Shown piece after piece: positions 26,758 through 37,000 of a stretch of 64,000 nucleotides of DNA. This stretch comes from Halomonas gemina (GTDB lineage Bacteria; Pseudomonadota; Gammaproteobacteria; Pseudomonadales; Halomonadaceae): the NCBI RefSeq assembly GCF_023554995.1, contig NZ_JAMJPK010000004.1, positions 248,001 through 312,000 of the forward strand, written 5' to 3'. How positions within the stretch are numbered: the stretch's first letter is position 1; each line of letters begins with the position of its first letter. A program made the position numbers and the translations under genes. The notes below the pieces were generated by a model. That model was not told the origin of the DNA, did no database searches, and was given only the letters and a program-made list of their open reading frames with translations.

Positions 26758-28908
26758 TCAGCTGTCCCTGCCCTCGAGCCCCAGTGCCCAGAGGATGAAG
26801 GCATCCTGGCGGGCGTTGTCGTGCCAGGCCTTGAAGCGTCCCGAGGCTCCGCCGTGGCCGGCGGCCATGTCGGTGCGCAGGAGGATGGGGCGGCCCTCCG
26901 CCGGGCGGCCAACCGCGGGGCGGTCAGTGGAAGTATCACCTTCACCGGCCTGGTCTTGACCCAGTTCCTTGAGGCGGGCATAGAGCTTGGCGGGTTCCCA
27001 GTAGGGCACCCGGGTGTCGTGCCAGCTGCCCTGCAGGAAGACCGCGGGCCAGGGCTGTGTCGAGAGGTTGTCCAGCGGTGAGTAGTTGCCGATGCGTCTG
27101 CGGGCCTCGGGCTCGCGGGGGTCGCCCCACTCGGTGTATTCCGCGGTGGTGAGCGGCAGGTCGGGGTTCTCCATGGTGCGCAGCACGTCGACGAAGGGCA
27201 CGTCGAGGACCGCGGCACAGAAGGCCGCCGGGGCCAGGTTGAGGCTGGCGCTGACCAGCAGCCCCCCGGCACTGGCGCCATAGGCCGCAATGCGCTCGCC
27301 GTCGCTGAAGCCCTTTTCGACCAAGGCGTCGCGGGCGGCGAGGAAGTCGTGGAAGCTGTTCGCCTTGTGTTCTAGCTTGCCGGCCAGGTACCAGGGCTCG
27401 CCGCGATCGCCACCGCCGCGCACATGCGCCACGGCAAAGGCCGCGCCGCGTGCCAGCAGCTCCAGCCTTGCGATCGAGAACCAGGGATCGAGCACCTCGC
27501 CGTAGGCGCCGTAGCCGTAGAGCAGGGTGGGCAGCGGGTGGCCGGCCAGGTCCGCGCGCATGACCACCGAGACCGGGACCCGTTCCCCATCGTGGGAGGT
27601 CGCCCAGAGCCGCTCGCAGACCAGCTGCTCGGGCCTCAGGTCGCCATGGATGGGCTGCTGCTTGAGGAGGCGTCGCTGGCCGCTGTCGAGATCATGCTCG
27701 AGCCAGGTCACCGGCAGGGTGAAGGACTCCTCGCGCAGGCGCAGGCGGCGGGTATCGAAGTGGGGCGCGTCGCCCAGTGAAAGGCTGCAGGGCAGCTCCG
27801 GCAGTGGCAGTCGTTCGTCGCGGGTGATGGCGTGGTCGGCATCCAGCTCGAGGACGCGCAGGTGCACCTGGGCTTCGTGGTGGTCGCGCTCGGTGACCAC
27901 CAGCCCCCAGTCGAAGGCGTCGACGCCCTCCAGGGTGTCATCGTCGCGATGAGGGAGCAGTGGCTGCCAGGCGCTGGCGGGGTCGGCTTCGCCCAGCTGC
28001 TGCTCGGCCAGCACGTCCAGCCTGAAATGGGTGGCCTCGCGGTTGTGCAGTACATAGAAGTGCCCCGGGCGGTGGTCCAGGGCGTATTCCACCCCGCTTT
28101 CCCGGGGGCGGAAGCAGTGCGGCGCGGTGCTCGGCGCCCGGGCGGGGATCAGGTGACTCTCGCTGGTGTCCTTGGAGGCGCTCTCCAGGACCAGCCACTC
28201 GCGGGAACGGGTCTTGCCGAGGCCCAGCCAGAACTCCGGGTCCTCCTCGCGCAGCACCAGTGCCGGCTCGCCGGCCCTGCCGGCCTCCAGGGGCAGGCGC
28301 CAGATGCTCTCCGGGCGCTGGGTGGCGTCATAGCGGGTGAAGAGCAGGGTGGCGTTGTCCTCGGCCCAGCCGATCTCGGGGCCGATCTCCTCGAGCAGTA
28401 TCCCGGGTTCACCGCCGGGCAGGTGCTTGAGGTAGAGCGTATAGGTCTCGTCGCCGCGGGTGTCCTCGGTCCAGGCGAGCCAGGCCTCGTCCGGGGAGAG
28501 GGCCATGTCGCCCACCTCGAGGAAGTCGTGCTCGCTGGCCCTGGCCTGCAGGTCCAGGAAGCACTCCGCGGCATCGGGGTCGCCATTGGGATGGCGCCAC
28601 CAGACCGGGTAGTCGGCGTCTACCGCCGTCTCGCTCCACACCGTGTAGTGATCCAGCGGCGTCCTGAGCCCGTGGACGGCCAGTTCGCGGCGAGCCAGAT
28701 GGCCGTGGTAGAGGCGCTCGACCAGGTCGTCGAGGGGGGAGAACCAGCGGCGCGACTCCCGGTTGGCCGCCTCCAGGAAGTCGGTGACCGTCGGATCATC
28801 ACGGTTCTCCAGCCAGTGCCACGCCGGGTCGTCGGCGTGATGGAAGCGGGTAACGGGGTCGTCGGCAGGCGTCGCGGTGGCCTGGTCACGTGGCGGCTGT
28901 GCTTTCAT
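26758..28908 (-). CDS. ptrB: oligopeptidase B (protease II), S9A family
   Basis: Cytosolic serine oligopeptidase that cuts short peptides after basic residues. The 716-residue protein has a beta-propeller N-terminal part (about 80-430) and a C-terminal alpha/beta hydrolase. The catalytic triad is readable: Ser in AYGASAGGLL, Asp in GSWHDTRVPYWEP and His in DMAAGHGGASGR. Other family blocks: LLYGYGAYGEV, AHVRGGGDRGEPWY. No signal peptide. About 30 residues near the C-terminus (GEGDTSTDRPAVGRPAEGR) look like an insertion before the His block. Confidence 0.92.
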   Translation of the reverse strand: MKAQPPRDQATATPADDPVTRFHHADDPAWHWLENRDDPTVTDFLEAANRESRRWFSPLDDLVERLYHGHLARRELAVHGLRTPLDHYTVWSETAVDADYPVWWRHPNGDPDAAECFLDLQARASEHDFLEVGDMALSPDEAWLAWTEDTRGDETYTLYLKHLPGGEPGILLEEIGPEIGWAEDNATLLFTRYDATQRPESIWRLPLEAGRAGEPALVLREEDPEFWLGLGKTRSREWLVLESASKDTSESHLIPARAPSTAPHCFRPRESGVEYALDHRPGHFYVLHNREATHFRLDVLAEQQLGEADPASAWQPLLPHRDDDTLEGVDAFDWGLVVTERDHHEAQVHLRVLELDADHAITRDERLPLPELPCSLSLGDAPHFDTRRLRLREESFTLPVTWLEHDLDSGQRRLLKQQPIHGDLRPEQLVCERLWATSHDGERVPVSVVMRADLAGHPLPTLLYGYGAYGEVLDPWFSIARLELLARGAAFAVAHVRGGGDRGEPWYLAGKLEHKANSFHDFLAARDALVEKGFSDGERIAAYGASAGGLLVSASLNLAPAAFCAAVLDVPFVDVLRTMENPDLPLTTAEYTEWGDPREPEARRRIGNYSPLDNLSTQPWPAVFLQGSWHDTRVPYWEPAKLYARLKELGQDQAGEGDTSTDRPAVGRPAEGRPILLRTDMAAGHGGASGRFKAWHDNARQDAFILWALGLEGRDS

Positions 28909-28979
28909 TGCGCGAGATGTACCATACTCAGTGTATTTTCAAGAACGTGCGTCGTGGACGCACAGGTCGCGAGGGCGTG

Positions 28980-29426
28980 ATGCTGATTTCGGATTCGATA
29001 TCCCTACTATGGCTGGTCTATGTCGTGTTGTCGCTGGTGGTGCTGCTGACCGGCTACCTGGGGCTGGCCTTTCTGCCGCGGTTGCCGCGGCTGGTGATCA
29101 CCTGGCTGGTGGCCGGCGTGATGTGGACACCGGCCCATTTCCGCCTGCCGCTGCTGGAGGAGGGCGAGTTCTACTCCGGCTTCGCCCCGGCGGTGGTGGT
29201 GGCGGCCATGGCCTTCCTCGAGGGCAACGGCGCGGCCCTCATGCCGGCTGCCCTGCTGGTCGCGGTGGGGGCCGGGCTGGGTGTCGTGGTGGGGCTGCTG
29301 CTGTGGTGGCGTGGCCGCCATCGCGACACCCTCGACGACGATGACTACGTGGACATGGATGACGGAGCGTCCTCCGGCCACCGCCGAGGTGGCCGGGGCG
29401 AGCGCCAGGAGCCGATGATCGGCTAA
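28980..29426 (+). CDS. small multi-pass membrane protein, unknown function
   Basis: Not recognised as a named family. The 148-residue protein has about four hydrophobic helices in residues 8-100 (LLWLVYVVLSLVVLLTGYLG, LVITWLVAGVMW, VVVAAMAFLEG, ALLVAVGAGLGVVVGLLLWW) and a charged, acidic then Arg/Gly-rich cytoplasmic tail (DTLDDDDYVDMDDG). The ATG is preceded by GAGGG. It lies nine bases before the VWA gene, so the two are likely co-expressed. Confidence 0.72.
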   Translation: MLISDSISLLWLVYVVLSLVVLLTGYLGLAFLPRLPRLVITWLVAGVMWTPAHFRLPLLEEGEFYSGFAPAVVVAAMAFLEGNGAALMPAALLVAVGAGLGVVVGLLLWWRGRHRDTLDDDDYVDMDDGASSGHRRGGRGERQEPMIG

Positions 29427-29435
29427 GGAGCCCCG

Positions 29436-31292
29436 ATGGGCGGCTACGGCATGGAAAGGCCCTTTGGCCGGCTGACCTGGCTACTGGCCATCGGCTGTGC
29501 CCTGTGGCTGTGGGCGAGCGTGGCGCCGGCCCAGGTCGGCGAAGAGGAGCGACCGGACGTCCGGGTGGTGGTCGATGTCTCCGGCAGCATGAAGGAGAAC
29601 GACCCCGACCGGCTGGCGCTCAGCGCCCTGGACATGCTGGTGGCGCTGTTACCCAACGGCGCCACGGCGGGCGTCTGGACCTTCGGTGAGACGGTCGACA
29701 ACCCCCTGCCGCTGGGCGAGGTGGATGAGGCCTGGCGCGACCGGGCCCTGGCCCTGCCGCCGGCCCTGCAGGATTACCAGCAGTACACCGATATCGAGGT
29801 GGCCCTGCGCGAGGCGGCAAGCGCCGAGGCCAACGGCTGGCGGCATCTGGTGCTGCTCACCGATGGCATGATCGACCTGTCACCGGCCCGGGGTGCCAAG
29901 CCCGAGGTCGACGATGCCTCGCGTCGTCGGCTGGTGGACGAACTCGCCGCCGAACTGGCCGACCAGGGCGTGACCATCCATGCCATCGCCTTCTCCGACC
30001 AGGCCGACCTGGCCCTGGTGGAGCGGTTGGCCCAGTCCACCGGCGGGCTGGCGGCACTCGCGGAGAATCCCGAGAGGCTGCTCGGCGCCTTCCTCGACAT
30101 CGTCGAGCGTATCTTCCCCGCCGACCAGGTACCGCTGGAGGAGGGGCGCTTCGTCATCGACGACGGTGTGGAAACCTTCTCGGCGCTAGTCTTCCACGAG
30201 CCCGATGATGCCCCCCTGACCCTGGTCGCGCCGGACGGCACGCGCTATGGGGCCGACGAGGCACCGGACGGCATCCGTTGGCGGGTGGAGCCCCGCTTCG
30301 ACCTGATCCGGGTGCCCGACCCCCAGGTTGGCGAGTGGCGTCTGGAAGGGCCGGTAGGCGAGGGCAGTCGCATCAACGTCGCCTCGTCCCTCCACCTGCG
30401 CACCGCCGATCTGCCGACCACCCTCTATCTGGGCTTCGAGGTGCCGCTGGAGGCCTGGGTGGAGCGCGACGGTGACCCCCTCGGTGAGGCGGGCGAGGAA
30501 CCCACCCTCTCGGTCTCGCTGCAGGACACCGAGGGCGAGGTACAGTCCCGGGTCACCTTGCAGGCCGAGGCGGGGCGCTTCCGTGGCCGCCTGCCGGCGC
30601 CGGCCCTGACCGGCAACATGCGCCTGGTGTTTCGGGCCGAGGGGGAGGGGTTCCACCGCCAGCGCGTGCAGGCGGTGAACGTGCTGCCGGCCATCGGCGC
30701 GGTGCATCGGCCCGAGGAGGGCCGGGTGGTGCTGGCCGCCGAGCACCCCCGACTGAATCGCGACAACACCGAGATCCAGGGCGAGCTGCAGGGAGAACGT
30801 CTCGAGGCCCGGGCAGTCGGGTCCTCGCGCTGGCACCTCGAGCTGCCCGAGCTCGACGAGGAGCTGAGTCAGCCGCTGTTGCTGACCGCCACCCTCGAGC
30901 TGGATGGCGAGACCCGCGAGCTGGCCCTGCCGCGCCTGATACTCAATCCCGAGGGCCGGGTCGGTATCGACCTGGCGGACGTGGCCGGGCCGACCCTCGG
31001 CACCGAGCGCGTCGAGGACGGAGAGCGCAGCGACGCCTCACTGCCGCCCCCCGAGACCTCGGCCGAACGCGCCGCCGACCGCTTCGTCGCCTGGGCCAAT
31101 CGCCTGCCCGATAAGGCGCGTGACCTCTGGCAAGCGGGAGTGCCGGGCCTGCAGCGGCTATGGGAGGCGCATCGCCGCGACCCGCGCCTGTGGGGCGCCG
31201 TGGCGCTGATGGTGCTTGTGTGGCTGGTGGCCAGCCTGATCCGGCGTCGCCGTGCGCGGCGCCCCGTGCGCCGGGAGGAACCCCATGTGTGA
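29436..31292 (+). CDS. secreted, membrane-anchored von Willebrand factor A domain protein
   Basis: Protein of 618 residues. A signal sequence or anchor occupies residues 10-32 (ending APAQ), then a VWA domain (about 38-230) with the MIDAS motif DVSGSM and LLTDGM. The middle (250-530) is predicted beta-rich and looks like a presentation domain. A C-terminal helix (about 588-606, WGAVALMVLVWLVASLI) and an Arg-rich tail anchor it, so the VWA part faces the periplasm. The start is supported by AAGGAG six bases upstream. It overlaps the next gene by eight bases. Function unknown; VWA domains usually bind protein partners through a metal ion. Confidence 0.85.
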   Translation: MGGYGMERPFGRLTWLLAIGCALWLWASVAPAQVGEEERPDVRVVVDVSGSMKENDPDRLALSALDMLVALLPNGATAGVWTFGETVDNPLPLGEVDEAWRDRALALPPALQDYQQYTDIEVALREAASAEANGWRHLVLLTDGMIDLSPARGAKPEVDDASRRRLVDELAAELADQGVTIHAIAFSDQADLALVERLAQSTGGLAALAENPERLLGAFLDIVERIFPADQVPLEEGRFVIDDGVETFSALVFHEPDDAPLTLVAPDGTRYGADEAPDGIRWRVEPRFDLIRVPDPQVGEWRLEGPVGEGSRINVASSLHLRTADLPTTLYLGFEVPLEAWVERDGDPLGEAGEEPTLSVSLQDTEGEVQSRVTLQAEAGRFRGRLPAPALTGNMRLVFRAEGEGFHRQRVQAVNVLPAIGAVHRPEEGRVVLAAEHPRLNRDNTEIQGELQGERLEARAVGSSRWHLELPELDEELSQPLLLTATLELDGETRELALPRLILNPEGRVGIDLADVAGPTLGTERVEDGERSDASLPPPETSAERAADRFVAWANRLPDKARDLWQAGVPGLQRLWEAHRRDPRLWGAVALMVLVWLVASLIRRRRARRPVRREEPHV

Positions 31293-32073
31293 GCTCTTGG
31301 GCATGAGTGCCAACGTGCCCACCGACATCTGCTTCAGCTTCACCGGCTTCCTGCACCGTGGCGGGGGGACCGGGCCTCACCGCGATGGTTGGGGCATCGC
31401 CTTCTACGAGGAGGGCGGCTACCGCGACTTCCGTGATCCCCACCCCTCGGTGCACTCCCCCATCGCCCGGCTGATCTGCGACTACCCGATCAAGTCGAAC
31501 ATCGTCATCAGCCATATCCGACAGGCCAATGTCGGCCAGGTGCGCCTGGCCAACACCCATCCCTTCGTCCGCGAGATGTGGGGCCGCCCCTGGTGCTACG
31601 CCCACAATGGCCAGCTCGCCGACTGGCAGGCCTTGGTGCACTCCTTCTATCGCCCGGTGGGGAGTACCGACAGCGAGCATGCCTTCTGTTGGCTGCTCGG
31701 CGAGCTGCGCGGCGCCTTTCCCGATCTGCCGCAGGATGACGCCCAGCGTCACGCCTTCTGGAGGACGCTCCACGGGCTCTGTGAACGGCTGCGCGGCCTG
31801 GGGGTCTTCAACCTGCTGCTGGCCGACGGCGACTACCTCTACACCTACTGTTCCACCAAGCTGGCCCACATCACTCGGCGGGCGCCTTTCGGCCGGGCCA
31901 GCCTCTCGGATGCCGAGCTGACGGTCAACTTCGCCGAGCACACCACGCCCGACGACGTGGTCTCGGTAATTGCCACCGAACCGCTCACCGACAACGAGCA
32001 GTGGGTGCGCATGGCGCCCGGCGAACTGCTGGTCTGGCAGGGCGGCGTGATCCAGGCGCGGTTTCAAGCCTAG
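31285..32073 (+). CDS. class II glutamine amidotransferase, YafJ family
   Basis: Ntn-type glutaminase domain of 262 residues. Cys2 follows the initiator Met (MCELLGMSANVP), as expected for the catalytic N-terminal Cys. Other blocks: RDGWGIAFYE, VISHIRQANVG, YAHNGQLADWQ and STDSEHAFCWLLG. The acceptor of the ammonia is not known for YafJ-type proteins; EgtC-like activity is another option. Overlaps the VWA gene by eight bases with GGGAGG upstream. A second, diverged copy lies at 57311-58123. Confidence 0.88.
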   Translation: MCELLGMSANVPTDICFSFTGFLHRGGGTGPHRDGWGIAFYEEGGYRDFRDPHPSVHSPIARLICDYPIKSNIVISHIRQANVGQVRLANTHPFVREMWGRPWCYAHNGQLADWQALVHSFYRPVGSTDSEHAFCWLLGELRGAFPDLPQDDAQRHAFWRTLHGLCERLRGLGVFNLLLADGDYLYTYCSTKLAHITRRAPFGRASLSDAELTVNFAEHTTPDDVVSVIATEPLTDNEQWVRMAPGELLVWQGGVIQARFQA

Positions 32074-32090
32074 GGGTCATGCACAGTATT

Positions 32091-32104
32091 CAAACATAAG
32101 TTTC
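32091..32104. promoter_or_regulatory. PsrA-like operator upstream of fadD
   Basis: CAAACATAAGTTTC fits the published Pseudomonas PsrA pattern (G/C)AAAC-N2-4-GTTT(G/C) with a four-base spacer. It lies 11 bases before the proposed -35 box. PsrA is a TetR-type repressor that responds to long-chain fatty acids, which suits a fadD gene. Confidence 0.55.
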
Positions 32105-32114
32105 AATCGTGTGT

Positions 32115-32142
32115 TTTACAGTCGCGAAGCCGCTGGTATAAG
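32115..32142 (+). promoter_or_regulatory. putative fadD promoter
   Basis: TTTACA (32115-32120) and TATAAG (32137-32142) separated by 16 bases, about 60 bases before the fadD start codon. Confidence 0.6.
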
Positions 32143-32200
32143 GTAGGCGCACAGAACAACAAGTCCGCTGATGACATCAGCCGCAGCGTGGAGACAGCCC

Positions 32201-33871
32201 ATGAGCGAGAACGCCAAGCCCGCCATCCTGACCGGTCAGCCCCTGGAGGGGCTTGACGCCTACGCCTCGGTGTTGGATGTCTTCCACTCCTCCGTGGCGC
32301 GCTTTGCCGACAAGCCGGCGTTCAGCTGCATGGGGCGGGTGCTGACCTATGCCGAGCTCGACCGTCTCTCCGGCGACTTCGCCGCCTGGCTGCAGCAGGA
32401 GACCACGCTGCAGCCGGGGGACCGCATCGCCATCCAGCTGCCCAACGTGCTGCAGTTCCCGGTGGCGGTCTTCGGTGCCCTGCGCGCGGGGCTGGTGGTG
32501 GTCAACACCAACCCGCTCTATACCGAGCGAGAGATGGCCCACCAGTTCAAGGACTCCGGCGTCAGGGCCATCGTCATCCTGGCCAACATGGCCGACAAGC
32601 TCGAGCGGATCCTCGAGCGTACCGATATCCAGCATGTGGTGGTGACCGAGCTTGGCGACCTGCACGGCTTCCCGAAGCGCCAGCTGATCAATGCCGTGGT
32701 CAAGCACGTCAAGAAGATGGTGCCGGCCTACTCGCTGCCCGGTGCCACGCCGCTGCGACAGGCCCTGAAGGCAGGCGCCGGGCGTCGTCACCAGGAGGTG
32801 ACGCGCGGCCCCGACGATATCGCCGCGCTGCAGTACACCGGCGGCACCACGGGGCTGGCCAAGGGCGCCATGCTGACCCACCGTAACCTGGTGGCCAACA
32901 TGCTCCAGGCCCGCCAGGCCATCGGCCCGGCGCTGACCGACGGCGCCGAGACCATTATCGCGCCGCTGCCCGTCTACCATATCTACACCTTCACGGTGAA
33001 CTGCCTGTTCATGATGGAGACCGGCAACCACTCGGTGCTGATCACCAATCCCCGTGACCTGGATACCTTCGTCAAGACCCTCAAGGGGCTCTCCTTTACC
33101 GGCTTCATCGGGCTCAACACCCTCTTCAATGCCCTGTGCAACCGCGAGGACTTCCGTCGCCTCGACTTCTCCCGCCTGCACCTGACGATTTCCGGCGGCA
33201 TGGCCCTGACCCGCGCCGCGGCGCAGCGCTGGGAGGAGGTCACCGGCTGCCCGGTGGCCGAGGGCTATGGCCTGACCGAGACCTCGCCCATCGTCAGCTT
33301 CAACCCCGTGGACGCCATCCAGCTGGGTACCATCGGCAAACCGGTGGCGGGGACCGAGGTGAAGGTGGTGGATGCCGATGGCCAGGATGCCCCCCTCGAT
33401 GCCGCCGGGGAACTCTGCGTCAGGGGCCCTCAGGTGATGAAGGGCTACTGGAGCCGGGACGAGGAGACCGCACGGGTCATCGATGACCAAGGGTGGTTTC
33501 ATACCGGCGACATCGCCGTGCTCCAGTCGGACGGCTATATCCGCATCGTCGACCGCAAGAAGGACATGATCCTGGTCTCCGGCTTCAACGTGTATCCCAA
33601 TGAGATCGAGGACGTGGTGGCGGCCCACCCGGGGGTGATCGAGTCCGCGGCCGTGGGCGTGCCCGATGAGACCAGCGGCGAGGCGATCAAGCTGTTCGTC
33701 GTCGCCCGGGACGAGGCCCTCGATGCCGAGACCCTGCGCGCCTGGTGCAAGAAGGACCTCTCAGGCTACAAGGTACCGAGGTACGTGGAGTTTCGCGACG
33801 AGCTGCCCAAGACGAATGTGGGCAAGGTCCTGCGTCGCCAGCTGCGCGATGAGGAGCGCGAGAAGCCATAG
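32201..33871 (+). CDS. fadD: long-chain fatty acid-CoA ligase
   Basis: Activates long-chain fatty acids to acyl-CoA at the inner membrane for beta-oxidation. The 556-residue protein has the adenylate-forming motifs: P-loop TGGTTGLAKGA, GYGLTETSP, the A8 region GWFHTGDIAVLQSDGYIRIV, and the C-terminal Lys in PKTNVGKVLRR. The FadD signature near DRKKDMILVSGFNVYPNE is intact. I chose the ATG at 32201 (GGAGA upstream), although one at 32171 is in frame. Single gene with its own promoter, a PsrA-like site and a terminator. Confidence 0.94.
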   Translation: MSENAKPAILTGQPLEGLDAYASVLDVFHSSVARFADKPAFSCMGRVLTYAELDRLSGDFAAWLQQETTLQPGDRIAIQLPNVLQFPVAVFGALRAGLVVVNTNPLYTEREMAHQFKDSGVRAIVILANMADKLERILERTDIQHVVVTELGDLHGFPKRQLINAVVKHVKKMVPAYSLPGATPLRQALKAGAGRRHQEVTRGPDDIAALQYTGGTTGLAKGAMLTHRNLVANMLQARQAIGPALTDGAETIIAPLPVYHIYTFTVNCLFMMETGNHSVLITNPRDLDTFVKTLKGLSFTGFIGLNTLFNALCNREDFRRLDFSRLHLTISGGMALTRAAAQRWEEVTGCPVAEGYGLTETSPIVSFNPVDAIQLGTIGKPVAGTEVKVVDADGQDAPLDAAGELCVRGPQVMKGYWSRDEETARVIDDQGWFHTGDIAVLQSDGYIRIVDRKKDMILVSGFNVYPNEIEDVVAAHPGVIESAAVGVPDETSGEAIKLFVVARDEALDAETLRAWCKKDLSGYKVPRYVEFRDELPKTNVGKVLRRQLRDEEREKP

Positions 33872-33947
33872 CTTTCTTTGCGCGACCTGATAGCCACGCT
33901 TTGATGGTGTCGATTAGGCGTCGCCGTGACCTCGGCGTTACAATGCT

Positions 33948-33983
33948 CGGCCCGCTCCGGAAGTCCCGGACGGGCCGTTTTTT
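33948..33983 (+). terminator. rho-independent terminator after fadD
   Basis: Stem CGGCCCG / CGGGCCG with an inner stem (TCCGG / CCGGA) followed by six T. It lies between fadD and hrpA, only 33 bases before the hrpA start. Confidence 0.85.
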
Positions 33984-34016
33984 GATGACCGTGACCCGGA
34001 GACGACTGTCGAGACC

Positions 34017-37000
34017 GTGACCACCGAGACCCGCCAGGCCCCTGCCACGAATGCCCAGGATACCGCCGAGTTCGACGCCTTGGCCCGCGAGCTCAAGGAT
34101 GCCCTGCGCCGCGATGTCCCGATCCTGGACAAGCGCCTGCGCGGCCTGCGCCGTCGCCTCAGGGAGGGCAAGCCCGTGGATCGCGGCCTCGCCGAGGTAC
34201 GACACGCCCTCGAGCGGTCACGGCAGCAGGTGGAGCGTCGCCGGGCGAGGCCGGTAGCTCTCGAGTACCCGCCATCGCTGCCGGTGGCGGAACGCCGGGA
34301 GGACATCCTCGCGGCCCTGCGTGAACACCAGGTGGTGGTGGTGGCCGGCGAGACCGGCTCGGGCAAGACCACCCAGCTGCCCAAGCTCTGCCTCGAGCTG
34401 GGCCTGGGACAGCGCGGGTTGATCGGCCACACCCAGCCGCGGCGCCTGGCGGCGCGCTCGGTGGCCAGCCGCCTCGCCGAGGAGCTCCGGGTGCCGCTCG
34501 GCGAGCAGGTGGGCTACCAGGTGCGCTTCACCGACCAGAGCAGCGACGATACCCTGGTCAAGCTGATGACCGACGGCATCCTGCTCGCCGAGACCCGCCA
34601 CGACCCGGATCTCTTGCGCTACGAGGCCATCATCATCGACGAGGCCCACGAGCGCAGCCTCAACATCGATTTCCTGCTCGGCTACCTCAAGCGCCTTACC
34701 GCGCGGCGTCCCGATCTCAAGGTGATCATCACCTCGGCGACCATCGACGTGACCCGTTTCGCCGAGCACTTCGGGCGTACCGACGAGCAGGGGCATGTCC
34801 GGCCGGCGCCGGTGGTGGAGGTCTCCGGGCGCACCTATCCGGTGGAGGTGCGCTACCGGCCGCTGGTGCGCGATGACGACGACGAGGAGGACCGCACCCT
34901 GCAGGAGGGGATCCTCCATGCCGTGGAGGAGATCGAGCAGGTCGAGCGCGACAAGCGCTGGTTCCATGGCCCTCGCGACATCCTGGTGTTCCTGCCCGGC
35001 GAACGCGAGATCCGCGAGACCGCCGACACCCTGCGCCGCGCCGACCTCAAGGGCACCGAGATCCTGCCGCTCTACGCGCGGCTCTCCAATGCCGAGCAGA
35101 ACCGGGTCTTCGCCCCCCATGCGGGGCGGCGCATCGTGCTCTCCACCAACGTGGCGGAGACCTCGCTCACCGTGCCGGGCATCCGCTACGTCATCGACCC
35201 GGGCCTGGTTCGCCTCAGCCGCTACAGCTACAAGGCCAAGATCCAGCGCCTGCCGGTCGAACCGGTCAGTCAGGCCAGTGCCAACCAGCGCAAGGGGCGC
35301 TGCGGGCGCGTCGCCGAGGGGGTCTGCATCCGCCTCTACGACGAGGAGGACTTCCTCGCCCGGCCCGCGTTCACCGACCCCGAGATCCGCCGGACCAACC
35401 TGGCCTCGGTGATCCTCTCGATGCTCTCGCTGAAGCTGGGTGACATCGAGGCCTTCCCCTTCGTCGATCCGCCGGACTCGCGCTTCGTCACCGACGGCTT
35501 CCGGCTGCTCTTCGAACTGGGCGCGGTGGACGCCAGCAACCGCCTGACCCCGCTGGGGCGCAAGCTCTCGCGGCTGCCCATCGACCCGCGCCTGGCGCGC
35601 ATGGTGCTGGCCGGCGCCGAGCAGGGCGGGCTGCGCGAGGTGCTGATCGTGGTCGCCGGCCTGGCGGTGCAGGACCCCCGCGACCGGCCGGCCGACAAGC
35701 GCCAGGCCGCCGACCAGGCCCACCGCCGCTGGCAGGACCCGGACTCCGACTTCGTGGCCCTGCTCAATCTCTGGAACGGCTTCGAGGCCGCCCGGGAGGA
35801 GCTCTCCGGCAACCGGCTGCGGCGCTGGTGCAAGGAGCACTACCTCAACTACCTGCGCCTGCGCGAGTGGCACGACACCTTCCGCCAGCTTCGCCAGCTG
35901 CTGCGCGACATGGAGATCGAGGTGCCGCCGCCGGCCCCGCGGCCCGCTGCCGATGCCCCGGACAGGGACGACAAGGCGCGCCAGGAGGCCCGCCGGGAGA
36001 GCAGCGTGTCGCTGCACAAGGCCCTGCTCACCGGGCTGCTCTCGCACCTGGGGCTCGCCACCGAGAATCGCGACTACCTGGGGGCGCGCAACCGCAAGTT
36101 CCTGATCCATCCGGGCTCGGGGCTGGCCAAGAAGTCCCCCAAGTGGCTGATGGCCTTCGAGCTGGTCGAGACCAGCAAGCTCTTCGCCCGTACCGTGGCC
36201 CGGATCGAGCCCCAGTGGATCGAGCCGCTGGCCGGCCACCTGGTGAAGCGCTCCTATGCCGAGCCACACTGGGAGATGAAGCGTGCCCAGGTGGTCGCCA
36301 CCGAACAGGTCACGCTCTTCGGCCTGCCGATCGTCGCCGGACGCAAGGTCCACTATGGCCCCATCGCCCCGCAGGAGTCCCGGGAGCTCTTCATCCGCCG
36401 GGCGCTGGTGGAGGGCGAGTTCCGTACCAAGGGCGCGTTCTTCGCCCACAACCGCGCGCTGGTGGAGGAGGTCGAGGACCTCGAGGACCGCGCCCGCAAG
36501 CGCGATATCCTGGTCGACGAGGAGGCCCTGTTCGCCTTCTACGACGAGCGCATCCCCGAGGAGGTCGTCAACGGCAAGGGCTTCGAGGCCTGGCGCCGCA
36601 AGGCCGAACGAGAGGACCCCGATATCCTCAAGTTCGACCGCGCGGCCCTGCTAGCCCGGGAGGCCGGGGAGGTCACCGAGGCCGACTATCCCGACGAGCT
36701 GGTGCTCGGGGGCGTGCGCTATCCACTCAGCTACCACTTCGAGCCTGGGGCCGCGGATGACGGCGTGACGCTGACCGTGCCGGCGGCCATGCTGCCTCAA
36801 CTGCCCCTGGCGCGGCTCGAGTGGCTGGTGCCGGGCCTGCTGCGCGAGAAGTGCATTGCGCTGATGAAGTCGCTGCCCAAGGCGGTGCGCCGCCAGGTGG
36901 TGCCGATTCCCGACTGGGTCGATGCCGCCCTCGAGACCATGACGCCGGACGACGTGCCGCTCACCGAAGCGCTGGGCGAGTTCCTGCGCCGTCGCACCGG

